14,779 bases of DNA from NCBI GenBank assembly GCA_964446595.1, contig CAYUPY010000035.1, positions 1 through 14,779 on the forward strand. The letters are read 5' to 3'. The notes under the pieces were generated by a model that saw only the letters and a program-made list of their open reading frames with translations, was not told where the DNA came from and made no database searches. Positions 1-6,946 of the stretch are shown piece by piece. Position 1 is the stretch's first letter. Each line of letters starts with the position of its first letter. The position numbers and the translations under genes were made by a program. This DNA is from CAYUPY01 sp964446595 (GTDB lineage: Bacteria > Patescibacteriota > Dojkabacteria > J137 > JAEUSD01).

Positions 1-330
1 ATCTATGCAAACCAGTATGTAGTTACTAATTTTAAGCCGAGGATTGCGACCTAGTCTGAGCAAGTAATTATAAAGTTGCACAGCAAGATTAGATTGGTTG
101 AATTCAGTTTCAGTATAAAAATAACTATCCTTGCCAACCGTGACAGTTGAAATATCTTCCAAAGGTGTTCCACCTGCTTTACTCCAACTTTTTTCATCTT
201 GAAAAGTGACAATTGTATGTAGCCAGGACAATAGGTCGGGATCCATGTCTGATTGTGCTACAAAACCTGCTAGCAATTCTGAATGCTTTTCTTCGCCAAG
301 TATTGCTACAAATACTTCTCCTAATGCCAT
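1..330 (-). CDS. Unrecognised protein, partial (N-terminal 110 residues)
   Basis: My own translation gives an open frame from ATG at 330-328 to the left window edge, 110 codons without a stop. The protein begins MALGEVFVAILGEEKH and is mixed acidic and hydrophobic, with no signal peptide and no clear membrane segment in the visible part. I do not recognise a family. It lies 61 nt downstream of the gene at 392-772 on the same strand, so the two could be co-transcribed. It also has its own promoter-like signals at 341-369. No Shine-Dalgarno sequence precedes the ATG, which is typical of this window. The C-terminus lies outside the window. Confidence 0.6.
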   Translation of the reverse strand, partial: MALGEVFVAILGEEKHSELLAGFVAQSDMDPDLLSWLHTIVTFQDEKSWSKAGGTPLEDISTVTVGKDSYFYTETEFNQSNLAVQLYNYLLRLGRNPRLKISNYILVCID

Positions 331-340
331 GTTACTCGTT

Positions 341-369
341 TAATTAAATAATTGTAGCATACGAGTCAA
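341..369 (-). promoter_or_regulatory. Promoter-like signals before the 1-330 gene
   Basis: On the minus strand TTGACT (364-369) is followed after 17 nt by TAATTA (341-346), which ends 10 nt before the ATG. An overlapping alternative is an extended -10, TGC-TACAAT, with the hexamer at 351-356, 20 nt before the ATG. Either would give a leaderless or very short-leader mRNA. No ribosome binding site is visible. Confidence 0.4.
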
Positions 370-391
370 CCAATACTAGCTTGGGATGCTC

Positions 392-772
392 TTATAATTC
401 TAGGTACTCAGACCGGTCCCTACGATCCAGCTCCTGCAAAGCAGCGCCTACTACGTCTAGATACGTGTATTTAGCTGTATCGTCAATACCAGCTAATAAG
501 AATTCTGTGTAGGTTCTTTTTACACGATTTCTCTTTTCTGGGCTAGATTCTAAATACTGAATTAGAGAAATCGTCATACTTCTAAAGTGAGTCTCATCTA
601 CTTCCTGCAGCCAATCTTGATCAAGCCATTCAGGTCTAGCAGGCTGCATAACCTCAGTAACATGGGGACGATCCTTAGGTGCATTATTTTCAATTAGTTC
701 CAATTCCGTAATGTAATAAATAACAAGGCAATAATAGTTCTTGCCACAGGCTGCAGTCAAGGCAGTGAGCAT
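392..772 (-). CDS. Unrecognised small acidic protein (up to 126 aa)
   Basis: The open frame runs from ATG at 772 to TAA at 392-394. The product is soluble-looking, acidic and probably helical, with the segment RPEWLDQDWLQEVDETHF in the middle and a C-terminal stretch rich in Leu, Glu, Asp and Arg. No family is recognised and no membrane segment is clear. The start is doubtful. A near-consensus promoter (TTGACT, 18 nt, TATTAT) lies inside the first 14 codons at 731-760, so the true start may be further in: ATT at 721, TTG at 703 or ATG at 649. The Cys- and Tyr-rich first 20 residues also look unlike the rest of the protein. It is divergent from sufB. Confidence 0.55.
   Translation of the reverse strand: MLTALTAACGKNYYCLVIYYITELELIENNAPKDRPHVTEVMQPARPEWLDQDWLQEVDETHFRSMTISLIQYLESSPEKRNRVKRTYTEFLLAGIDDTAKYTYLDVVGAALQELDRRDRSEYLEL
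731..760 (-). promoter_or_regulatory. Near-consensus promoter inside the annotated 5' end of the 392-772 frame
   Basis: The -35 TTGACT is at 755-760 and the -10 TATTAT at 731-736, with an 18 nt spacer. Transcription from here would begin near 724, downstream of the first ATG (772). This argues for a start codon inside the open frame. Confidence 0.45.
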
Positions 773-781
773 TATTCTGTG

Positions 782-818
782 AAAAAGCCTAGTTAACCTT
801 CATTTTGAAGTGCTTTTT
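782..818. repeat. Nested inverted repeat between the 392-772 gene and sufB
   Basis: An outer pair AAAAAGC (782-788) / GCTTTTT (812-818) encloses an inner hairpin CTTCA-TTT-TGAAG (798-810). The outer arms would supply a T-tract on either strand. No gene end lies next to it, so a terminator role is not obvious. Its position between two divergent genes would also suit an operator or attenuator. Function unknown. Confidence 0.4.
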
Positions 819-886
819 GTAAAACCCCACATAAATATTCGTGTTCGCTGCCAATTGCAAAATCTTGCCACTGTAAACTTGCTTGA

Positions 887-895
887 TGCTAAACT
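887..895 (+). promoter_or_regulatory. Extended -10 of sufB
   Basis: TG-C-TAAACT (TG at 887-888, hexamer 890-895) ends 10 nt before the proposed sufB ATG at 906. No convincing -35 was found at 17 nt, which is acceptable for an extended -10. It supports the ATG at 906 over the upstream start at 810. Confidence 0.45.
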
Positions 896-905
896 ATCTC
901 CAGAA

Positions 906-2249
906 ATGAGTAAGTCTAAACCTTTCAAAAAAGGCCTAAACAAAGATGTAGTAACCCGGATTTCCGAAATAAAGAATGAGCCGGGCTGGATGACCGATAT
1001 CCGGCTAAAAGCTTATGAGCATTTCGTGAATCGTCCCACACCCAAATGGGGTGCTAGCCTGCAGGAGTTGGACTTTGATGACATTGTCTACTACAAGCGC
1101 GCAACCGAGGGCAAAGTGCGTGATTGGGACGAGGTTCCAACTGAAATACGCACAACTTTCGATCGCTTGGGGATTCCAGAGGCAGAAAAGAAATTCTTAG
1201 CGGGAGTTGCCTCACAGTACGAATCAGAGGTGGTGTACGAAAATATGAAAAAGCAATTTACGGACCAAGGTGTGATCTTTTTGGATACAGACTCGGGTTT
1301 GCAGGAGTACGAAGAGATTTTTAAACGTTGGTTTGGCAAAATTATTCCTTACACGGACAATAAACTGGCCGCTCTAAACACTGCTGTGTGGTCGGGGGGA
1401 AGCTTTATTTATGTTCCCCCTGGAGTGAAAGTAGAGGTGCCTTTGCAGGCATACTTCTTTATTCAGTCAAGAAATATGGGTCAGTTTGAACGCACCCTAA
1501 TCGTGGCCGATGAGGACAGCGAGGTACAATATGTAGAAGGTTGTACTGCACCTATGTATACTACCAACTCGTTGCATTCTGCCGTGGTGGAGTTGATTGC
1601 TTTAAAAAATGCCCGAATTCGCTACACGACGATCCAAAATTGGGCGGGGAATATTTATAATTTGGTGACCAAGAGGGCGATGGCGATGGAGGATTCTGTG
1701 GTGGAATGGATTGATTGTAATTTAGGTTCCAAAGTGACGATGAAATATCCGAGTGTGATTTTGAAAGGCGACCGCGCCCATGGTGAAGTTTTATCGATCG
1801 CGGTCGCCGACAAGGGCCAACATCAGGACACTGGTGCCAAGATGATCCACCTTGGGAAAAATACAACTAGCTTGATTAACGGTAAGTCCATTTGTAAAAA
1901 CGGTGGCCGCACCAGCTACCGCGGGCTCGTAAAAATACCAAAAGGTGCCCGCGGCGCCAAAGCAAAAATCATTTGTGATGCGCTAATTCTCGATCCTGAT
2001 TCTCAGACTGACACCTATCCATATAACGAGGTGTATGAACAGCATTCTTCGCTAGAACATGAGGCAAGCGTTTCCAAAGTTGGTGAGGAACAATTACATT
2101 ATTTGATGTCCCGCGGTTTGTCCGAAGCGGAAGCCTCCGCCCTTATAGTCTCTGGGTTCATCGAGCCTATCGTTAAAGAATTGCCAATGGAATACGCTCT
2201 GGAAATGAATGAGCTAATCAGAATGGAGATGGAAGGAAGTGTCGGCTAA
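906..2249 (+). CDS. sufB: SufB, Fe-S cluster assembly scaffold protein
   Basis: SufB is the scaffold subunit of the SUF system. With SufC and SufD it receives persulfide sulfur and builds Fe-S clusters in the cytoplasm. The open frame extends upstream to 810, but those 32 residues do not look SufB-like. The ATG at 906 gives 447 aa, close to the family length of about 470, and has a -10 just before it. Family signatures seen include YVEGCTAP, NGKSICKNGGRTSYRG and the C-terminal core. Cys357 in KIICDALILDP matches the essential Cys405 of E. coli SufB, and His385-Glu386 in EHEASVSK match its His433-Glu434 with the same 28-residue spacing. The 3' end overlaps the convergent gene at 2214 by 36 bp. 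Two GC-rich inverted repeats lie in its second half. SufC is not encoded in the window. Confidence 0.95.
   Translation: MSKSKPFKKGLNKDVVTRISEIKNEPGWMTDIRLKAYEHFVNRPTPKWGASLQELDFDDIVYYKRATEGKVRDWDEVPTEIRTTFDRLGIPEAEKKFLAGVASQYESEVVYENMKKQFTDQGVIFLDTDSGLQEYEEIFKRWFGKIIPYTDNKLAALNTAVWSGGSFIYVPPGVKVEVPLQAYFFIQSRNMGQFERTLIVADEDSEVQYVEGCTAPMYTTNSLHSAVVELIALKNARIRYTTIQNWAGNIYNLVTKRAMAMEDSVVEWIDCNLGSKVTMKYPSVILKGDRAHGEVLSIAVADKGQHQDTGAKMIHLGKNTTSLINGKSICKNGGRTSYRGLVKIPKGARGAKAKIICDALILDPDSQTDTYPYNEVYEQHSSLEHEASVSKVGEEQLHYLMSRGLSEAEASALIVSGFIEPIVKELPMEYALEMNELIRMEMEGSVG
1767..1808. repeat. Perfect 10-bp GC-rich inverted repeat in sufB
   Basis: GGCGACCGCG (1767-1776) pairs with CGCGGTCGCC (1799-1808) across a 22-nt loop, wholly inside coding sequence. 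Confidence 0.7.
1919..1954. repeat. Perfect 8-bp GC-only inverted repeat in sufB
   Basis: CCGCGGGC (1919-1926) pairs with GCCCGCGG (1947-1954) across a 20-nt loop. It lies about 110 nt after the previous inverted repeat in the same gene. Confidence 0.55.
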
Positions 2250-2843
2250 ATGATAGAGTATAAGCTTTTTGATTTTAGGCAACAAAGGTATTAACTGCCT
2301 AACTATTTTTGCTTCAAAGTATATCACCATAATAGTAAATAACGTTTGAGTAAATGCAAACAATGCATAGGCCTTTTCTGCAGCTAATAGATTCATATCC
2401 AGTTCACCTTGAAGATTAGGGTCTGCCAACGCAGCATGATATGCCTCTACCAATTCAAGACCAGGCTCAAAATAATCAAAGTTGCGAACCGTTTCGGTCA
2501 AAATATCCGCTAAACTCTCGTGACCTATTTGCCCCAAAAAACTTACATAAACAATTGTACGTAAGTCCAAAAATCCCAAATCTCTAACTTTCACCATGTC
2601 CAGGAAGAATTGATTAAATGCATTACCTATCTCTGGGTGCTGCCTTAGTGAGTTGTAAGTTAATTTGCCATCCACTCCTGACTCCCTGATCGCTAGGTTC
2701 ATAACTAGTTCATATTTTACATCTAGCTGACTTAAATCTTCAAAGTAATCATGGTATGACAAAATAAATAGCAGAATACTTATTAAAACAACCAAATCTT
2801 CAATCCCGACCATATTTTTTACTCTTTCAAACGAACCGTTCAT
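2214..2843 (-). CDS. Unrecognised membrane protein (209 aa)
   Basis: Starts are possible at TTG 2852 or ATG 2843. I choose the ATG because a consensus promoter ends 8 nt before it, while TTG 2852 would overlap the -10. The product begins MNGSFERVKNMVGIEDLVVL. It has one hydrophobic segment near residues 11-30, a polar helical middle, and a second hydrophobic stretch at about 165-185 (YALFAFTQTLFTIMVIYF) followed by a basic tail. No family is recognised. It lies between sufB and asnB on the opposite strand and overlaps the end of sufB by 36 bp. It contains no strong GC-rich inverted repeat, unlike its conserved neighbours. Confidence 0.65.
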   Translation of the reverse strand: MNGSFERVKNMVGIEDLVVLISILLFILSYHDYFEDLSQLDVKYELVMNLAIRESGVDGKLTYNSLRQHPEIGNAFNQFFLDMVKVRDLGFLDLRTIVYVSFLGQIGHESLADILTETVRNFDYFEPGLELVEAYHAALADPNLQGELDMNLLAAEKAYALFAFTQTLFTIMVIYFEAKIVRQLIPLLPKIKKLILYHLADTSFHLHSD

Positions 2844-2851
2844 ATCTAACA

Positions 2852-2880
2852 ATTATATCATAAATATTTTCCTAAAACAA
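2852..2880 (-). promoter_or_regulatory. Consensus-like promoter for the 2214-2843 gene
   Basis: The -35 TTGTTT (2875-2880), a 17 nt spacer and a perfect -10 TATAAT (2852-2857) end 8 nt before the ATG at 2843. The predicted transcript starts at or next to the start codon. Confidence 0.6.
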
Positions 2881-2936
2881 CGTTAACCCCAACCTGCTAA
2901 ACTGTTGCAGACTTTTTAAATTAGAAAATAAGAAAT

Positions 2937-4874
2937 ATGTGCGGAATAGCAGGCTTTTCTGGAACACCTGATAAAGAAAAACTTGATGCGATGACGAGGT
3001 CAATTATCCACCGTGGTCCTGATGACGATGCTGGTTTACAAAGTGCTAACTTTTCTCTTGGAATGCGTCGTTTGTCGATTATTGATTTAAACGACAATAT
3101 TTACCCTGTAAAAAATGAAGACGGAACCATATTTTGTGTGTTTAATGGTGAGATTTACAACTATTTAATTCTAAAAGAGGAATTAAAAGCTCGTGGGCAT
3201 ACATTTGTAACAAAGTCGGACAGTGAAGTGATTGTACATGCTTATGAAGAATGGGGACCTGACTTCGTAAAGCATCTGAGAGGGATGTTCGCGATCGCGA
3301 TATATGACCACCGCACGGAACAGATGTTACTCGTTCGCGATCGCTTAGGCATCAAACCACTTTACTACACAGAAAAAGACGGTCGTTTGATTTTTGCATC
3401 TGAAATTAAAGCCTTAATCGCTGGTTGGGATGTAGATCGCACACCAAATGATAGGGTGGTGTATCGCTTCCTGCTAACACGCATCCATGATGATTCTAAA
3501 GATACTTTCTTTAACGGAATCAAACGCCTTATGCCTGGGCACTATATGCAAGTAGAAAAAGATGGCAACTATCGCATCCGAAAATATTGGGAGCCAGAAG
3601 TAAATACAAACTTTGGTCCAGAGAAGAAGAAATCGGATGCTGATTACTCTCAGGAATTGCACGAAAAATTTGTAGAGTCCATGCAGCTACACTTGATTAC
3701 TGATGTACCTTTGGGCGTAGGACTCTCTGGAGGACTGGATTCTAGCGGAGTCACCACAGCTGCAGCAGCTTTGTTACAACAAGGTACAAACCTGCACACT
3801 AACAATCAACTTTTAACCTTTTCAGCAATTCATCCTGGGGAAACAATTGATGAGGCTGAATATATAGATGAAGTCGTGGCTGCCACCGGGGCAAAAAGTA
3901 TTCGTGTAGTACCGGATGTGAATGAATTCTGGGGAGAAATTAAGCAATGGATGTTTTATCAGGAGGAGCCCACAATTAGTACTGCGCCTTATGCTTACTA
4001 TACTGTAATGCGCGAGGCCAAAAAGTATGTAAAAGTTTTACTCTCAGGACAAGGTGGTGATGAGTTGTTTGCTGGCTATATTCCCTATTTTATGACCTAC
4101 GTTCAGACCGCCAGCGACGCTAACGCATACCTGGCAATCATGCGCGAATTCTTCCAAGGGTATGACATGTATAAACCTTTCCTATTGCAAAAACTAAAAC
4201 AAAGATTCCAAAGCGGAAATATGCTCAGCATTGGGAAAATGGTGACTGTGCAAAATGAAGAACTGCGTAGCGAAGCTACCCTAACTCATACCCACTCCCG
4301 TAACCTAAACGAACGGCTTTTGTATGATGTAACTGTTGGTTCAGTGCCAAACCTGCTTCGCTATGAGGATAAAAATTCAATGGCTAACTCGATTGAATCT
4401 CGAGTACCCTTCTTAGATCATGAGTTTGTGGAGTATGCCTTGAGTATTCCTGCCTCACAGAAAATCAAGAATGGATGGAATCGTTACGTTTATCGTAATG
4501 CAATGGCCGGATTGATTCCAGAAAAAAACCGCTTGCGCCGCAACAAAATTGGATTTGTTAATAATGAATGGGAGTGGATGAAGGCTAAAGCAGATTTAAT
4601 TATGGAAATCTTTAAATCTGAAAGTTTCCGTAGTAGGCCATATTGGAATGCTGAAGAGGTACAAAAAGAATTTTTGGCGGCGACCAACGGTCGCCGCTGG
4701 GGAGACTGGTTAATGTTCTGGCGCATCCTTTCGGTAGAAATTTGGTTGCGCTGGTATGTGGATGAATTTATTGCCAAAAAAGACTACTATGAAACAGTGA
4801 AACGCCTGCAGTATGGTGCAAAACTGGAAGATATTAGGAATCCAAAGATTCAGACTGAAGGTCTATTGATTTAG
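2937..4874 (+). CDS. asnB: Asparagine synthase (glutamine-hydrolysing), AsnB type
   Basis: The enzyme makes asparagine from aspartate, glutamine and ATP in the cytoplasm. At 645 aa it is the usual two-domain size. The N-terminal class II glutaminase domain starts MCGIAGF with nucleophile Cys2 and has HRGPDDD at 25-31 and FNGEIYNY further on. The synthetase domain has the ATP-binding PP-loop SGGLDSS at about 264-270 and a later SGQGGDELFAGY motif. The start is fixed by the need for Cys2. Some AsnB homologues act as amidotransferases in envelope or exopolysaccharide pathways, so the exact substrate is not certain. No Shine-Dalgarno and only a weak promoter are visible upstream. The last 41 bp overlap the convergent 440-aa gene. 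Two inverted repeats lie inside it. Confidence 0.93.
   Translation: MCGIAGFSGTPDKEKLDAMTRSIIHRGPDDDAGLQSANFSLGMRRLSIIDLNDNIYPVKNEDGTIFCVFNGEIYNYLILKEELKARGHTFVTKSDSEVIVHAYEEWGPDFVKHLRGMFAIAIYDHRTEQMLLVRDRLGIKPLYYTEKDGRLIFASEIKALIAGWDVDRTPNDRVVYRFLLTRIHDDSKDTFFNGIKRLMPGHYMQVEKDGNYRIRKYWEPEVNTNFGPEKKKSDADYSQELHEKFVESMQLHLITDVPLGVGLSGGLDSSGVTTAAAALLQQGTNLHTNNQLLTFSAIHPGETIDEAEYIDEVVAATGAKSIRVVPDVNEFWGEIKQWMFYQEEPTISTAPYAYYTVMREAKKYVKVLLSGQGGDELFAGYIPYFMTYVQTASDANAYLAIMREFFQGYDMYKPFLLQKLKQRFQSGNMLSIGKMVTVQNEELRSEATLTHTHSRNLNERLLYDVTVGSVPNLLRYEDKNSMANSIESRVPFLDHEFVEYALSIPASQKIKNGWNRYVYRNAMAGLIPEKNRLRRNKIGFVNNEWEWMKAKADLIMEIFKSESFRSRPYWNAEEVQKEFLAATNGRRWGDWLMFWRILSVEIWLRWYVDEFIAKKDYYETVKRLQYGAKLEDIRNPKIQTEGLLI
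3291..3344. repeat. 10-bp inverted repeat built on GCGATCGC in asnB
   Basis: GCGATCGCGA (3291-3300) and TCGCGATCGC (3335-3344) form a perfect 10-bp inverted repeat with a 34-nt loop. The same bases also give a 12-bp direct repeat, GTTCGCGATCGC, at 3287-3298 and 3333-3344. Confidence 0.6.
4677..4697. repeat. Perfect 9-bp tight hairpin in asnB
   Basis: GCGGCGACC (4677-4685), loop AAC, then GGTCGCCGC (4689-4697). It is a compact GC-rich hairpin in coding sequence (around AATNGRRWG), and no T-tract follows it on the plus strand. Confidence 0.7.
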
Positions 4875-6156
4875 CCGCCACTAGCTGATTCGCAAGCCGA
4901 ATTGCTGCCAAAGACTCTGCATTAGCATCTGCAGCAAGATCATAATGCAATTGCTCTTGTAGCTTTTTAAATGCCTTTTTAAGCCCTTCCTTTTGCAGGT
5001 TAGTGATTCTTTCAGCAGTATAGAATTTCCCTATTTCTAGGTTAGCTAAGATCCCTTCGATTAGCTCTAGTAGATACAGCATTGCTGAAAATGTTTCCTC
5101 TGCAGAATAAAAAGTTCGGTTACCCTCTGAATTAGCTTCACGATGCCAGCTTTCACGTTCGGCTTGCATATCTTGAACTGTCAAATACTTTTGTAGGCCA
5201 TCACCCTGCACGTTTAGTGATAGTAAAATCTTCTGCTTTGAGTCTAACCAATCCCGTGCGCGTTTTTTTAGTGAATCACTCAGCTCAAGCATTCTACCAA
5301 CACTCCCTCTTTCTAATTTGGTTGGGTTAGCAATCCTGTCCTCACGCCAATCCTTATGTCTTTGTAGTAAGTACATTGTTGCCTGCTTATTTTTAGGATT
5401 ATTCAGTACGTCTCTAATTTCTTGAGCTGTAAGACCTGGATTGGTGTTTGCTATGCGTTCTCCAATCTCAGTAACGTTTCTTTCTAGCGCTCCTAAAATG
5501 GTAAATCCCTTTTCATCAATTTCACCAAGCTTGAGCCCCAATGAATCTAAAGTGGAACGGGCCTGTTTATAGTAAGAATCATTTGCAGTGGCCCAATGTT
5601 GAAGTATCTGTTTTATCCAGCGTTCATAGAATACAGGATCATCTGCCGACATTCGAGGAAGATGATCAATACTTACAACTAAAAATGGGTTTTGGGGATC
5701 TGAATCTTCAAGTTTTTTTCGAAAGTTAACTAACTCAACATAAAATTTATCGGGGCTGATCTTTCCCATATAAACTTCTCTCATGAAATCTACAGGTAGC
5801 ATGCCGGGATGAACTTGATATTTACTATCCCCAATCTGCAATTCCATCCTTTGACTATACATTACGCCTCCACGAAAAACCTCCTTCTCCGGTCCACATA
5901 CCCTCTTACCAATGTTACTACTCATCCATTTTTCATGAGCGGCTTCAGTAGTAAATTCGTACAGTGCAGCTTGCTCAGGGGTCATTGTTTTGTCTTCTAA
6001 ACCAAGGTAGGCCATTAGAGCACCAGGTTTACGCCACAATACTACTTTTTTTTGAAAATCAATCCATTCGTTATCTCGTATCTCGCCTGTCGCGGGAATC
6101 ATGTGAATATGGCGATTAATTGGAGAACTTGTGGCTCCTGAATCTTCTTGAAACAT
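4834..6156 (-). CDS. Unrecognised 440-aa soluble protein
   Basis: The open frame runs from ATG at 6156 to TAA at 4834. The protein is charged, without a signal peptide or membrane segment. The C-terminal half (from about residue 230) looks strongly helical and rich in Glu, Lys, Gln and Leu, possibly coiled-coil, and ends ALAAIRLANQL-like. The N-terminal part contains short aromatic and polar motifs (NRHIHMIPATGEI near 14-26) that I cannot assign. No catalytic signature is evident. It converges on asnB with a 41-bp overlap and is divergent from the CofE-like gene, leaving 49 nt between the start codons. Only a weak promoter candidate (TTCTAT, 17 nt, TAACAC) is seen. It is likely a lineage-specific gene. 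Confidence 0.7.
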   Translation of the reverse strand: MFQEDSGATSSPINRHIHMIPATGEIRDNEWIDFQKKVVLWRKPGALMAYLGLEDKTMTPEQAALYEFTTEAAHEKWMSSNIGKRVCGPEKEVFRGGVMYSQRMELQIGDSKYQVHPGMLPVDFMREVYMGKISPDKFYVELVNFRKKLEDSDPQNPFLVVSIDHLPRMSADDPVFYERWIKQILQHWATANDSYYKQARSTLDSLGLKLGEIDEKGFTILGALERNVTEIGERIANTNPGLTAQEIRDVLNNPKNKQATMYLLQRHKDWREDRIANPTKLERGSVGRMLELSDSLKKRARDWLDSKQKILLSLNVQGDGLQKYLTVQDMQAERESWHREANSEGNRTFYSAEETFSAMLYLLELIEGILANLEIGKFYTAERITNLQKEGLKKAFKKLQEQLHYDLAADANAESLAAIRLANQLVAAKSIDLQSESLDS

Positions 6157-6171
6157 ATGCTGATTGTGTTA

Positions 6172-6200
6172 TTGCTTAATACCAGAGTATAGAATAAAAT
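6172..6200 (+). promoter_or_regulatory. Promoter of the CofE-like gene
   Basis: TTGCTT (6172-6177), a 17 nt spacer and TAAAAT (6195-6200) end 5 nt before the ATG at 6206, predicting a leaderless mRNA. This favours the ATG at 6206 over the TTG at 6164, which lies upstream of the whole promoter. Confidence 0.6.
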
Positions 6201-6205
6201 TCCGT

Positions 6206-6946
6206 ATGAAGAAACAAAAAAATGATTGGTCAGAAGGTGATTTTGGTTTTCAAAAAGAAGCTAACCCTGGAAGGCAACTAGAGTCGTCAATGGGGAACAA
6301 GGAATTTTACCGTTACCCTGTGCGCACGCACCTAGTGCAAATTGGCGAAGATTATTTGGAAGTGATTGAAAAATACGCTGGTCCGTCAATTAAGCAGGGA
6401 GATTTAATTGTGTGTTCCGAAAAGTTCATTGGCATTTGTCAAAAACGGGTGGTGCATGAATCTGAAATTAAAGAGAGCTGGTTAGCTAAGTTGATCGCCA
6501 GGTATGTAGTGAAATACCCTGACGACATTGGCTGGGAAAATCCCAAAAAGATACAAGTGGCAATTGACCAAGTAGGTTACCCGCGTACTTTGCTAGCAGT
6601 CGCCTTTGGCGGGATTATGAAGTTTGTGTTCAGGCGCCCTGGTTGGTATTACCGAATTATGGGCAAGGATGTAGAAGCAATTGATGGCTTTAATCCTATC
6701 GCAATCCCTCCTTTCAATGAATACGCTTTATTGGCACCTGCCAGACCAAATGAGGTTTGCAACGAAATCAAAGAACGCTTGAAGGCTCCTGCGGTAATTG
6801 TGGATGCGAGCAACGTAGCTATTCATATTCTTGGCCGGAGTGAAGGAATCAGCCTAACTGACGATGAACTAGTGCAAGTGATGACCGGCAACCCAATGGG
6901 ACAAGGGCGGGAGCAGACTCCTATAATAATTGTGCGATCTGCTTAG
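6206..6946 (+). CDS. Coenzyme F420-0:L-glutamate ligase (CofE)-like protein
   Basis: The protein is 246 aa from ATG 6206. An open frame from TTG 6164 exists but would begin upstream of the promoter. It resembles the F420 ligase/CofE fold family, from memory of family patterns: GPSIKQGDLIVCSEKFIGICQ near residues 50-70, then PFNEYALLAPARPNEVCNEI, DASNVAIHILG and a C-terminal MTGNPMGQGREQTP. CofE adds glutamate to F420-0. In organisms without F420 synthesis, homologues have unknown ligase-like roles, so I infer no substrate. No other F420 genes are visible, but the convergent neighbour yvcK is a CofD-superfamily member. The 3' ends overlap by 26 bp. No membrane segments are obvious, although one short hydrophobic patch (LLAVAFGGIMKFVF) is present. 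Confidence 0.6.
   Translation: MKKQKNDWSEGDFGFQKEANPGRQLESSMGNKEFYRYPVRTHLVQIGEDYLEVIEKYAGPSIKQGDLIVCSEKFIGICQKRVVHESEIKESWLAKLIARYVVKYPDDIGWENPKKIQVAIDQVGYPRTLLAVAFGGIMKFVFRRPGWYYRIMGKDVEAIDGFNPIAIPPFNEYALLAPARPNEVCNEIKERLKAPAVIVDASNVAIHILGRSEGISLTDDELVQVMTGNPMGQGREQTPIIIVRSA

Noticed and set aside
810..905. N-terminal extension of SufB from the ATG at 810
   Set aside because: The 32 extra residues do not resemble SufB, and an extended -10 just before ATG 906 would place transcription start inside them.
1561..1866. Antisense open frame within sufB (and similar antisense frames in asnB, yvcK and tgt)
   Set aside because: Their composition is that of a shadow of a conserved gene on the other strand, with no promoter or family signal.
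3287..3344. Two exact GCGATCGC octamers (the cyanobacterial HIP1 sequence) 46 bp apart in asnB
   Set aside because: They occur only here in the window and fit the coding of FAIAIYD and VRDRLG. Two copies do not show HIP1 enrichment or a cyanobacterial origin. They are kept only as an inverted repeat.
4677..4697. Intrinsic terminator inside asnB
   Set aside because: The hairpin is strong but lacks a following T-tract and lies about 180 nt before the end of a clearly intact gene.
6164..6205. TTG start for the CofE-like gene
   Set aside because: The TTG lies upstream of the -35/-10 pair ending 5 nt before ATG 6206. The 14 extra residues add nothing family-like.
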